A stretch of DNA of 56,457 nt from Polynucleobacter meluiroseus. Its GTDB lineage: Bacteria; Pseudomonadota; Gammaproteobacteria; Burkholderiales; Burkholderiaceae. Below, in pieces: positions 27,467 to 37,360 of the stretch. The translations under genes were made by a program, and so were the position numbers. Below the pieces are notes generated by a model, which saw nothing but the letters and a program-made list of their open reading frames with translations, was not told the origin of the DNA and ran no database searches. The stretch's first letter is position 1; the number at the start of each line of letters is the position of its first letter. Where the stretch lies: assembly GCA_945879115.1 (NCBI GenBank), contig CAMDUR010000011.1:1-56457 (forward strand), given 5' to 3'.

Positions 27467-27507
27467 TTGATTTTATTGTATATACAATTTATGATTCACT
27501 ACGGAAG
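27467..27507 (+). promoter_or_regulatory. Proximal promoter P2 with operator palindrome in the spacer and toxin ribosome-binding site
   Basis: TTGATT (27467-27472) and TATGAT (27490-27495) are 17 bases apart. The 12-base perfect palindrome TTGTATATACAA (27476-27487) fills the spacer. GGAAG (27503-27507) is seven bases before the toxin ATG at 27515, so the leader would be very short. A repressor on the palindrome would directly block RNA polymerase. The 288-base gap upstream of the toxin otherwise contains only the rhlE terminator and P1. Confidence 0.6.
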
Positions 27508-27514
27508 CTTATTA

Positions 27515-27814
27515 ATGCAAAACCTGATCATTAGCCCCAAAATTGGGGAGAAACTGAAAGTTAAACACCATGTACGCAGAGTAGAGATTGAGGAGTGCTT
27601 TTTAAATAGAACTGGGAGCGTCTTAAAAGATATAAGAGAGGAGCATTTTTCTGATCCCCCAACCCTATGGTTTATTGCCGAAACGCATCAAGGCAGATTA
27701 CTTAAGGTGGTATTTGTGAAAAAAGAAAAATCCTATTACCTTAAAACAGCTTTCGAACCCAATACGGCAGAAAAAGTGATTTACAACAATAAAGCTTTTT
27801 CAATAGCGTCATAA
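27515..27814 (+). CDS. BrnT-like type II toxin candidate
   Basis: A 99-residue protein with the pattern KLxxKHxV-xxxEIEECFxNR near residues 13-32, DPPTLWFIAETHxGRLLKVVF at 48-67 and YLKTAFEPN at 75-83. I recognise this pattern from small proteins often mislabelled 'ADP-ribosyl-(dinitrogen reductase) hydrolase', which look like RelE/BrnT-fold RNases paired with a CopG-type antitoxin. The start is the ATG at 27515 with GGAAG seven bases upstream; the hydrophobic 23-residue extension possible upstream is AT-rich promoter DNA, not coding. The antitoxin gene follows after 18 bases, giving the toxin-first order of brnTA and higBA. RNase activity is inferred. Confidence 0.72.
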   Translation: MQNLIISPKIGEKLKVKHHVRRVEIEECFLNRTGSVLKDIREEHFSDPPTLWFIAETHQGRLLKVVFVKKEKSYYLKTAFEPNTAEKVIYNNKAFSIAS

Positions 27815-27832
27815 AAAAGACCAAGGATTCAA

Positions 27833-28177
27833 GTGAAAAATAATACAAAAAAAATTCAACTCATTGAAAGCAGCGATGAAGCCTGGGAGTCAGGCAAGCT
27901 TGGCTGCGATCAGAAATATGCAGCAGTTGACGATCAAGCGACTGAAGAAATGGATGATGATCTGGGTCTTCAAATGATTTCTATCAGACTAAGTAAAGAA
28001 TTGATCAACTCATTCAAATTGCTGGGTCATAAATATGGCATGGGCTACCAACCTCTTATGAGAGAGGCCCTTAAAAGATTTGCTGATGGAGAGTTAAAAA
28101 TTATTGCAAAAGAAGTCTTAGAAGAGCAAAGCCAAAATCTAAAGATTTCAAAAGAAAAATCTAAAAAAGCAGCTTAA
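27833..28177 (+). CDS. CopG/BrnA-type ribbon-helix-helix antitoxin candidate
   Basis: A 114-residue protein. Residues 12-46 are acidic and contain the SSDEAWESGKLG segment typical of antitoxins paired with this toxin family. Residues 46-90 form a ribbon-helix-helix: strand LQMISIRLS, helix KELINSFKLLGHKYG, then GYQPLMREALKRFADGELK. The tail is rich in K and E. It starts at GTG (27833) with AAGGA five bases upstream. In brnTA-like operons the antitoxin neutralises the toxin and represses the operon by binding palindromes. Two TGTATATACA palindromes in the upstream promoters are the obvious candidate sites. Confidence 0.78.
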   Translation: MKNNTKKIQLIESSDEAWESGKLGCDQKYAAVDDQATEEMDDDLGLQMISIRLSKELINSFKLLGHKYGMGYQPLMREALKRFADGELKIIAKEVLEEQSQNLKISKEKSKKAA

Positions 28178-28193
28178 ATTTCGTCACACAATA

Positions 28194-28227
28194 AAAAAAG
28201 CCCTTGTCTTATGACAAGGGCTTTTTT
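28194..28227. terminator. Bidirectional terminator between antitoxin gene and tRNA array
   Basis: Perfect 15-base arms AAAAAAGCCCTTGTC / GACAAGGGCTTTTTT with a TTAT loop. It serves the antitoxin gene on the plus strand and the tRNA transcript on the minus strand. Confidence 0.95.
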
Positions 28228-28229
28228 GT

Positions 28230-28306
28230 TGGCGGAGCGGACGGGACTCGAACCCGCGACCCCCGGCGTGACAGGCCGGTATTCTAACCAACTGAACTAC
28301 CGCTCC
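28230..28306 (-). tRNA. tRNA-Asp (GUC)
   Basis: 77 bases including encoded CCA. Acceptor stem GGAGCGG / CCGCTCC, anticodon stem-loop CCGGC-CTGTCAC-GCCGG with GTC in the loop, and T-arm GCGGGTTCGAGTCCCGT. Last of three tRNA genes on the minus strand, followed directly by the terminator. Confidence 0.96.
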
Positions 28307-28313
28307 AAAAACT

Positions 28314-28389
28314 TGGCGTCCCCACGGGGATTCGAACCCCGGTACTCACCGTGAAAGGGTGATGTCCTAGGCCTCTAGACGATGGGGAC
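28314..28389 (-). tRNA. tRNA-Glu (UUC)
   Basis: 76 bases including encoded CCA. Acceptor GTCCCCA / TGGGGAC, anticodon stem-loop TCACC-CTTTCAC-GGTGA with TTC, and T-arm CCGGGGTTCGAATCCCCG. It lies near gltX, whose product charges it. Confidence 0.96.
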
Positions 28390-28450
28390 CCTGGACTTAC
28401 GGTACTGCAATTTGCTACTTTTACTACTAAATACAACTGTTTAAAGCTTC

Positions 28451-28526
<76 letters not shown>

Positions 28527-28538
28527 CTTAATTAGATG

Positions 28539-28567
28539 ATCTTAAATAAGCAAGCTCAAGCAATCAA
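28539..28567 (-). promoter_or_regulatory. Promoter of the Ala-Glu-Asp tRNA array
   Basis: On the minus strand TTGATT (28567-28562) and TAAGAT (28544-28539) are 17 bases apart. The start would be about six to eight bases before the tRNA-Ala 5' end region and just after the gltX stop. Read-through from gltX is also possible. Confidence 0.55.
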
Positions 28568-28577
28568 GTCCGTAATT

Positions 28578-29990
28578 CTAGCTTATTTTGATGCTTCTTT
28601 GCAAGCGTTGAATAGTTTCTTCTTTACCAATCAATGAAATAACCGCATCTATGGCTGGTGTCTGGGTTGTAGCAAACATGGCATATCGGACTGGCATGGC
28701 TAGTGTGGGCATTTTCATACCGTGTTTAGCCAAAACTTCTTTAAAAGCAGCGCTAACAGCAGCCTTACTTCCATCTGATGCACCCAAGACACTCATAAAG
28801 TCTGAAAGCGCTCCATGCGTTGCTACAGGTACGTTGGCTTCGAGATCTGCAGGACTGAACTCAGGGCGATCCATGTAGAACAAACGAGCACCCTCGGCAA
28901 TCTCAATCAATGTATTGGCTCGATCCTTCAGAATATTGACGACACCAACAAAATCGGGACCCTGCTCCGTTTTGATGCCTAGATTTTGAGCAAATGGCAA
29001 TGTTCTTTTAGCAATTTCAGCAGCATCACCATGCTGTAAATAATGATGATTTAACCAAAGGAGTTTTTCAGGATTGTGCTGAGCTGGTGATTTACCTAAG
29101 TGGTCTAAATCAAACCAATCTACAAACTGTTCTTTTGTGAAAATCTCAGCATCGCCATGCGACCAGCCTAAACGAGCTAAGTAATTTAAAACAGCTTCCG
29201 GCATGTAACCTTCACGTTCGTAATCGCGCACGCTCATAGCGCCATTGCGCTTGCTCATTTTTTCACCCTGATCATTTAAGACTGTTGGCAAATGTGCATA
29301 GATAGGAGAAACGCCACCTAAGGCTTTTAAAATGTTGATTTGACGTGGCGTGTTATTAACGTGATCATCACCACGAATGACATGAGTGATGTTCATATCT
29401 AAATCATCTACCACTACACAGAAGTTGTATGTGGGAGTGCCATCAGGGCGTGCAATGACTAAATCATCTAACTCATCATTACTGATTTCAATTTGGCCTT
29501 TCACTGCATCCTGCCAGATAACGCTTCCACCAATCGGATTTTTAAATCGAATGACTGGCTTAACACCTTCAGGGGGTGCTGGTAAATTTTTACCAGCTTC
29601 AGGTCGCCAAAAACCGTTATAACGTGGTTTTTCTTTATTGGCCATTTGCGCATCACGCAATGTATTGAGCTCTTCTTCGCTCATGTAGCAGTGATACGCC
29701 AAACCATCTTTGAGCATTTGACCAATCACTTCACGATAACGATCCATGCGTTGCATTTGATAAATGGGTCCTTCATCAATATCAAGACCCAACCAACGCA
29801 TACCTTCAATGATCACATCAACAGCCTCTTGGCTAGAGCGCTCTTGATCAGTATCTTCAATACGAAGGATGAAGTCACCTTTCATCTTGCGAGCAAAAGC
29901 CCATGGATATAGGGCACTGCGCAAGTTACCTAGGTGAATAAAGCCTGTTGGGCTGGGTGCAAATCGTGTTCTAACTGTCATAGATGACAT
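28578..29990 (-). CDS. gltX: Glutamyl-tRNA synthetase
   Basis: Class I aminoacyl-tRNA synthetase that charges tRNA-Glu. The HIGH-type signature is [11 protein letters not shown] near residues 12-22, and the KMSKS loop is KMSKRNG. Other family segments are [10 protein letters not shown] and [13 protein letters not shown]. The 470-residue length is typical for the bacterial enzyme. The first ATG (29990) is used; a second ATG lies three codons later and neither has a strong Shine-Dalgarno. Downstream on the same strand lies an array with tRNA-Glu itself, separated by a predicted promoter. Confidence 0.96.
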   Translation of the reverse strand: MSSMTVRTRFAPSPTGFIHLGNLRSALYPWAFARKMKGDFILRIEDTDQERSSQEAVDVIIEGMRWLGLDIDEGPIYQMQRMDRYREVIGQMLKDGLAYHCYMSEEELNTLRDAQMANKEKPRYNGFWRPEAGKNLPAPPEGVKPVIRFKNPIGGSVIWQDAVKGQIEISNDELDDLVIARPDGTPTYNFCVVVDDLDMNITHVIRGDDHVNNTPRQINILKALGGVSPIYAHLPTVLNDQGEKMSKRNGAMSVRDYEREGYMPEAVLNYLARLGWSHGDAEIFTKEQFVDWFDLDHLGKSPAQHNPEKLLWLNHHYLQHGDAAEIAKRTLPFAQNLGIKTEQGPDFVGVVNILKDRANTLIEIAEGARLFYMDRPEFSPADLEANVPVATHGALSDFMSVLGASDGSKAAVSAAFKEVLAKHGMKMPTLAMPVRYAMFATTQTPAIDAVISLIGKEETIQRLQRSIKIS

Positions 29991-30014
29991 TATCTCATTG
30001 GAGAGATGAAAGAT

Positions 30015-31232
30015 TTATTTTTCTAATTTTGCTAGTGGCTTTTGTCTTGTGGCAATTAAACCACCTAGTAATAAAGCAATACCGGAGAACAATAAGCCTC
30101 GGGCTAAACCGCCCTGCCCATCTGAAATCCAGCCAGCAATTGTAGGACCAATGATTTGGCCTGCGGCAAAGATGCTGGTAAATGCTGTGATGCCCCCAAC
30201 CCAGTCTGATGGCGGCATATTGTGTTTAACAAAGGCTGTGGTAGATGCAACAGCTGATAGAAATACGGCGCCAAACAATATGCCAGAAATGAAAATACTC
30301 ACCAAGATAAATGGACTTAATGGCACATCATAAATAGCAATCAAGGCTGGTATCAAGCTCGCAATACCTAATAAGGTATTCAAAATGGCTAATGATTGAC
30401 CGCCCTTAAAACGATCTAGCATCTGTGCCCATAAACGGGATGACGCCATGACTGCAAAACCTAATACAGCATAAAAAATATGAAGTGTGCTGGCAGAGAG
30501 TCCTAGTTGTTTCAGTAAGGCAATTACAAAAGTCATATAACCTATGTATCCAACGCCAAACATAAAATATCCGATGAGAATGGGGGCATATGACTTGATT
30601 GGGGTCGCAGCTTGCCCTGCTAGCTTTGGTGGTATCGCAGGAATAGACAACACCGGACGAATCAATATCAATGTAAACAAGATACAAATGGCTCCAAGAG
30701 CATACCAAGACAACTGCCAAGAATGGTTCCAGTTGATCTTGAAACCCAATTCATTAAAAAAGGGTAATACGATGCTTGAGATAACAATCCCTAAACCAGG
30801 CCCTGCATAAAAAATACCTAATAAAAGTCCTGAACGATTTGAATGAATACTACCCAGTTGAGAAATCAGCACCCCACCGGCTACAAATATCCAAGCACTC
30901 GCAATGCCAGCTAATACGCGATAAGTAAACAACCAAATAGTTTGATCCGTGCAACCGGATAAGAATAAGAATATGCCCGTAATGATCGAAGCAGCAATAA
31001 AGAATTGATGAACGGTCATACGTCTCATCATGGCTGGCGAGCTCAAAGCCCCAATCAAATAACCGATAGCATTAGCTGTGTTCATGGAGCCGGCTACGAG
31101 GTAAGACCAGTCTAAATCTTCTCTCATAACTGGCAATAGCAACCCATAAGAAAAACGCGCTAAACCCAAGGCAATCGCTGAGCCCAAGGCCAAGGCAATA
31201 GCAGTTAAGAAAGGGTGTTTATTCGAAAACAA
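30015..31232 (-). CDS. MFS transporter, YbfB/YjiJ-like
   Basis: Twelve-helix major facilitator. The first helix (FLTAIALALGSAIALGLARFSYGLLLPVM) matches the 'GLARFxYGLLLP' pattern of the YbfB/YjiJ family, and the loop SSPAMMRRMTVHQFF corresponds to the helix 2-3 region. The substrate is unknown. The reading frame is open up to an ATG at 31343, but that would run 77 bases into the divergent hslO coding region and add a hydrophilic N-terminus. A TTG at 31232, just before FSNKHPFLTAIA and with a TGGA eight to ten bases upstream, gives a normal 405-residue protein. Start uncertain. Confidence 0.82.
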   Translation of the reverse strand: MFSNKHPFLTAIALALGSAIALGLARFSYGLLLPVMREDLDWSYLVAGSMNTANAIGYLIGALSSPAMMRRMTVHQFFIAASIITGIFLFLSGCTDQTIWLFTYRVLAGIASAWIFVAGGVLISQLGSIHSNRSGLLLGIFYAGPGLGIVISSIVLPFFNELGFKINWNHSWQLSWYALGAICILFTLILIRPVLSIPAIPPKLAGQAATPIKSYAPILIGYFMFGVGYIGYMTFVIALLKQLGLSASTLHIFYAVLGFAVMASSRLWAQMLDRFKGGQSLAILNTLLGIASLIPALIAIYDVPLSPFILVSIFISGILFGAVFLSAVASTTAFVKHNMPPSDWVGGITAFTSIFAAGQIIGPTIAGWISDGQGGLARGLLFSGIALLLGGLIATRQKPLAKLEK

Positions 31233-31266
31233 GTGTAGATTCCATAAAGTTTCTACAATATACGTT

Positions 31267-32247
31267 ATGACTGATAAATACTCCCTAGATTCTCTCCAAG
31301 TCTTTGTTTTTGACGGCGCGCCAGTTCGTGGTGAAATCGTCAATATTCGAGACTCATGGCAAGCTATTTTGGCTCGTAAAGATTACCCACCTGCTGTCAA
31401 AAAGCTTCTTGGAGATTTAGTGGCTGCTGGGGTATTACTGTGCGGCACTCTTAAATTTAATGGCAGCATGATTATTCAGGCTCAAGGTAATGGTGCAGTT
31501 CGTTTATTGGTTTTGGAATGTAACGAACATTTAGTGATTCGCGCCACCGCTAAATTAAATGATGACATTGATTTATCAAGCCTAGCCGATGATGCCAATT
31601 TATCTGATTTGATCAATCCAGATGGTATGGGTCGATTAGTCATCACACTGGATCCAGCAGACCGTCAACCTGGTCAAACACCTTATCAAGGTATCGTGGC
31701 TCTGAGTGATAACGGTGAACCTGTTAAGAGTGTTGCTGAAGCGATCACTTTGTATATGAGAGATTCTGAGCAATTAGAAACTCGCCTGTGGCTAGCCAGC
31801 GACGAAGAGTCCTGTGGAGGTCTGTTGTTACAAAGACTTCCTAATATGGGTGGTCAATTAAATATGGACGATACATTGGCAGCAGAGGGTTGGACAAGAC
31901 TGCAGATGTTATCCGATACGGTAAGCAATAGTGAACTCCTCAATTTAGAACCTAAAGTATTAATGAATCGCTTATATCTAAATGAGTCTGCTCATCACGG
32001 AGTAAGAAGTTTTGATGAGCGCCCTATACGATTTGGATGTCGCTGCTCTCGCCTTAAGGTTGCTGATATGCTCAAGATGCTTGGCGAAGAGGAAGTCAAT
32101 AGCATTCTTCTTGAGAAAAGTACCGTTGAAACTAATTGTGACTTTTGCGGTCAGGTCTATATTTTTGATGCTGTTGATTGCAAACAGATTTTTGCCAGCC
32201 CAACTATTGTGGATGCTGTTAAGCAGCCGCCAAAGTCAAAGCATTAA
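31267..32247 (+). CDS. hslO: Hsp33 redox-regulated chaperone
   Basis: Holdase activated by oxidation. The C-terminal zinc switch has C258 and C260 (GCRCS) and C291 and C294 (CDFC), the CxC...CxxC pattern in which disulfides release zinc and unfold the linker. The N-terminal core contains the GTLKFNGSMIIQAQGNG segment. The 326-residue protein is a little longer than E. coli Hsp33. The ATG at 31267 has no Shine-Dalgarno, while TACAAT (31254-31259) ends seven bases upstream, so the mRNA may be leaderless or nearly so. It is divergent from the MFS gene with about 34 bases between starts. Confidence 0.95.
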   Translation: MTDKYSLDSLQVFVFDGAPVRGEIVNIRDSWQAILARKDYPPAVKKLLGDLVAAGVLLCGTLKFNGSMIIQAQGNGAVRLLVLECNEHLVIRATAKLNDDIDLSSLADDANLSDLINPDGMGRLVITLDPADRQPGQTPYQGIVALSDNGEPVKSVAEAITLYMRDSEQLETRLWLASDEESCGGLLLQRLPNMGGQLNMDDTLAAEGWTRLQMLSDTVSNSELLNLEPKVLMNRLYLNESAHHGVRSFDERPIRFGCRCSRLKVADMLKMLGEEEVNSILLEKSTVETNCDFCGQVYIFDAVDCKQIFASPTIVDAVKQPPKSKH

Positions 32248-32256
32248 TTTGTGAGG

Positions 32257-32580
32257 TTAGGCTGCCAGCAAAATCTGTTTAAACGGTTTTGGAACTAGCT
32301 TTGGATTTTTCTTGAATTTTTGAGCGACCTCCCAAAGATCAAGCGCTTCTTGCATGCGAAGCCACATTTCAGGACCTCCCCCAATAACTTTTGACAATCT
32401 CATAGCCATTTCGGGGCTCACGCCACGCTTCTCATTGAGGATTTCAGAAACAGTCAGGCGACTTACTCCAAGATAACTAGCAAAAGCAGCTTGTGTTACA
32501 CCTAACTCAGGCATGACATCTTCACGCAACAAAGCACCAGGGTGAGTTGGCTTACGAGATGGATTTCTAATTGTCTTCAT
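32257..32580 (-). CDS. higA: HigA-type antitoxin (XRE helix-turn-helix)
   Basis: A 107-residue DNA-binding antitoxin. The N-terminus (RKPTHPGALLREDVMPELG) and helix-turn-helix (VTQAAFASYLGVSRLTVSEILNEKRGVSPEMAMRL cut here: core QAAFASYLGVSRLTVSE) are classic HigA/VapI. GGGPEMWLRMQEALDLW follows. Its ATG shares one base with the toxin stop (TAATG), so translation is coupled. Toxin-first order as in higBA. It probably represses its own operon; an inverted repeat lies upstream of higB. Confidence 0.93.
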   Translation of the reverse strand: MKTIRNPSRKPTHPGALLREDVMPELGVTQAAFASYLGVSRLTVSEILNEKRGVSPEMAMRLSKVIGGGPEMWLRMQEALDLWEVAQKFKKNPKLVPKPFKQILLAA

Positions 32581-32858
32581 TAATGATAATCCTCCAAGTT
32601 AATATTAAACGCGCCATTGTTATCGAACTTAAAAGTGATACGCCAATTACCAGAAACACTAACTGAGTAAACGTCTTTCCTTGTTCCTTTTAATTGATGA
32701 AACTTAAAACCAACAACATTCATATCCTCTGGAACCAATGCAGCATCTAAAGCATCTAATAATCTCGCTATCTTCCTAGAATAAATAGTCGGAATACCCT
32801 TAAGAATGCCACTGACGAAAAAAAGTTGTAAGCCACGATGTTTAAAAGAGTGGATCAT
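32580..32858 (-). CDS. higB: HigB-type toxin (RelE superfamily mRNA interferase)
   Basis: A 92-residue RelE-fold protein: IHSFKHRGLQLFF at the start, a central KIARLLDALDAA helix, then FHQLKGTRKDVYSVSVSGNWRITFKF, the strand block containing the basic and aromatic residues of HigB active sites. HigB cleaves mRNA on the ribosome in characterised cases; activity here is inferred. Directly upstream of and overlapping higA. The pair sits between the 3' ends of ftsB and hslO, in a place where related genomes would be expected to have no genes, which suggests acquisition. Confidence 0.92.
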   Translation of the reverse strand: MIHSFKHRGLQLFFVSGILKGIPTIYSRKIARLLDALDAALVPEDMNVVGFKFHQLKGTRKDVYSVSVSGNWRITFKFDNNGAFNINLEDYH

Positions 32859-32881
32859 ATCTCAATTGAAATTATATTGTA

Positions 32882-32911
32882 ATCCATACCATTACATTTA
32901 ATGGCATGGAT
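32882..32911. promoter_or_regulatory. Inverted repeat upstream of higBA, candidate HigA operator
   Basis: ATCCATACCATTA (32882-32894) and TAATGGCATGGAT (32899-32911) form 13-base arms with one mismatch and a four-base spacer. They lie 24-53 bases before the higB ATG. On the minus strand TACAAT and TATAAT hexamers follow it (32881-32871). There is no T-run, so it does not look like a terminator for ftsB. Confidence 0.5.
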
Positions 32912-33004
32912 TTATGTTTTTTAAAGAAATTTTGTAAGGAATTACAGGAAAACTTGTGTGATAGAACTACTTATATAAATTATAAGCTTAAGCACTACAG
33001 GCTA

Positions 33005-33319
33005 TTATTTTTTAGCCTCATCCTTAGCGGGGTCATTCTGTGGTTTTTTGCTTGGCACCACTTGAACAAAGATTTCGCCATCCTTGCTCATGCCGTGCTC
33101 AGCACGAGCGCGCTCCTCAATAGCTTTGGTGCCGTCTTTGAGGTCTTTTACCTCACCAGATAGCTTGGCATTGCGAGCGGCTAACGCGTCGTTCTTATCC
33201 ATTTGCTTATTAACTTGACGATCAAGCTCATACACTCTGAGCCAGCCGCCCTTGCCCAACCACAATGGGTACTGAATAATGACTAAGAGAGCCAACATGC
33301 CGTAAACAATGATACGCAT
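33005..33319 (-). CDS. ftsB: Cell division protein FtsB
   Basis: A 104-residue bitopic inner-membrane protein of the FtsQBL divisome complex. One N-terminal membrane segment ([20 protein letters not shown]) is followed by [13 protein letters not shown] and a coiled coil (residues about 30-75). The conserved [20 protein letters not shown] segment follows. The C-terminus is a short lysine-rich tail. It is downstream of eno with a 35-base gap, the standard eno-ftsB order. Confidence 0.94.
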   Translation of the reverse strand: MRIIVYGMLALLVIIQYPLWLGKGGWLRVYELDRQVNKQMDKNDALAARNAKLSGEVKDLKDGTKAIEERARAEHGMSKDGEIFVQVVPSKKPQNDPAKDEAKK

Positions 33320-33354
33320 AGGGCTCTCTATATCTCTTCGTTAATGTTGACGAC

Positions 33355-34650
<1,296 letters not shown>

Positions 34651-34673
34651 CTAAAATTTATTTAAAACCAAAA

Positions 34674-35531
34674 TTATTGAAAATCTTTTTCTAAGAAAAC
34701 GTTGCCTGTTTTAACAACGTTATCAAGCGCTACTAAGGTAGCTAATAACTCTTTCATACGAGCTAATGGCACAGCATTAGGGCCATCAGATAACGCTTTA
34801 GCAGGATTAGGATGAGTCTCCATAAATAAACCACTGATACCCACTGCCACTGCAGCTCTAGCTAAAACAGGAACCATTTCACGTTGCCCACCACTGCTAG
34901 TGCCCTGACCACCAGGCAACTGAACTGAGTGAGTGGCATCAAATACAATTGGGGCATTGGTTTCGCGCATGATGGCCAAACTACGCATATCTGAAACTAA
35001 ATTGTTATAACCGAATGAAGCGCCACGCTCACAAGCCATGAATACATCATCAGGCAAACCAACTTCTTTAGCTGCAGCTCGGGCTTTATCAATGACATTT
35101 TTCATGTCCCCTGGAGCCAAGAACTGACCTTTTTTAATATTGACTGGTTTACCACTCTGAGCGCAGGCACGGATAAAGTCCGTTTGACGACATAAGAAAG
35201 CGGGTGTTTGTAAAACATCCACCACTGCAGATACTGGTTTGATCTCGCTGACATCATGAATATCTGTAAGAATATTGACACCTAGTTCTTTTTTAACTTT
35301 TGCCAAAATCTCTAAACCTTTTTCCATCCCCAGACCTCGGAATGAAGTCCCTGAGGAACGATTGGCTTTATCAAAGGAAGATTTATAAATAAACGGAATA
35401 CCTAAGCTAGAAGTAATTTCTTTAAGCTGGCCTGCTGTGTCCATTGCCATTTGCTCTGACTCAATCACACATGTACCAGCGATTAAGAAGAAACGCTTAT
35501 CTAAACCAATTTCAAAATCACATAATTTCAT
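34674..35531 (-). CDS. kdsA: 3-deoxy-8-phosphooctulonate synthase (KDO-8-P synthase)
   Basis: Condenses phosphoenolpyruvate with arabinose-5-phosphate, the committed step to KDO for lipopolysaccharide inner core. Family segments in order: [71 protein letters not shown] and [16 protein letters not shown]. Length 285 is normal. AGGGAG Shine-Dalgarno. Placed between pyrG and eno; enolase supplies the phosphoenolpyruvate and CTP is later needed to activate KDO, so the cluster is biochemically coherent. Confidence 0.97.
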   Translation of the reverse strand: MKLCDFEIGLDKRFFLIAGTCVIESEQMAMDTAGQLKEITSSLGIPFIYKSSFDKANRSSGTSFRGLGMEKGLEILAKVKKELGVNILTDIHDVSEIKPVSAVVDVLQTPAFLCRQTDFIRACAQSGKPVNIKKGQFLAPGDMKNVIDKARAAAKEVGLPDDVFMACERGASFGYNNLVSDMRSLAIMRETNAPIVFDATHSVQLPGGQGTSSGGQREMVPVLARAAVAVGISGLFMETHPNPAKALSDGPNAVPLARMKELLATLVALDNVVKTGNVFLEKDFQ

Positions 35532-35567
35532 CAGATACTCCCTTTAGGACTCATCAATGATATTGCC

Positions 35568-37270
<1,703 letters not shown>

Positions 37271-37360
37271 AAATCCATACTTTATTTACAAAATCCTCTT
37301 AAAGCCAATATTTAAATAGGTTTAACAAGCGTCCGTGGATAAATAATCATGGCGATTCAC

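Noticed and set aside
27446..27514. Hydrophobic 23-residue N-terminal extension of the BrnT-like toxin
   Set aside because: It is translated promoter DNA containing the -35, -10 and palindrome; a good ribosome-binding site precedes the internal ATG at 27515.
27297..28306. tRNA-Asp-flanked genomic island with attachment repeats
   Set aside because: The toxin-antitoxin pair lies near the tRNA 3' end, but I found no second copy of the tRNA 3' sequence and no integrase.
31233..31343. 37-residue N-terminal extension of the MFS transporter
   Set aside because: It is antisense to the hslO start and hydrophilic; the first membrane helix begins after the TTG at 31232.
32906..33163. 85-codon plus-strand frame opposite ftsB
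   Set aside because: Most of it is antisense to the clear FtsB coding region and it has no recognisable features.
37334..37342. DnaA-box-like TTATCCACG on the minus strand near comEC/pyrG
   Set aside because: A single imperfect copy with no cluster, no dnaA or gyrB and no AT-rich unwinding element nearby; not evidence for an origin.
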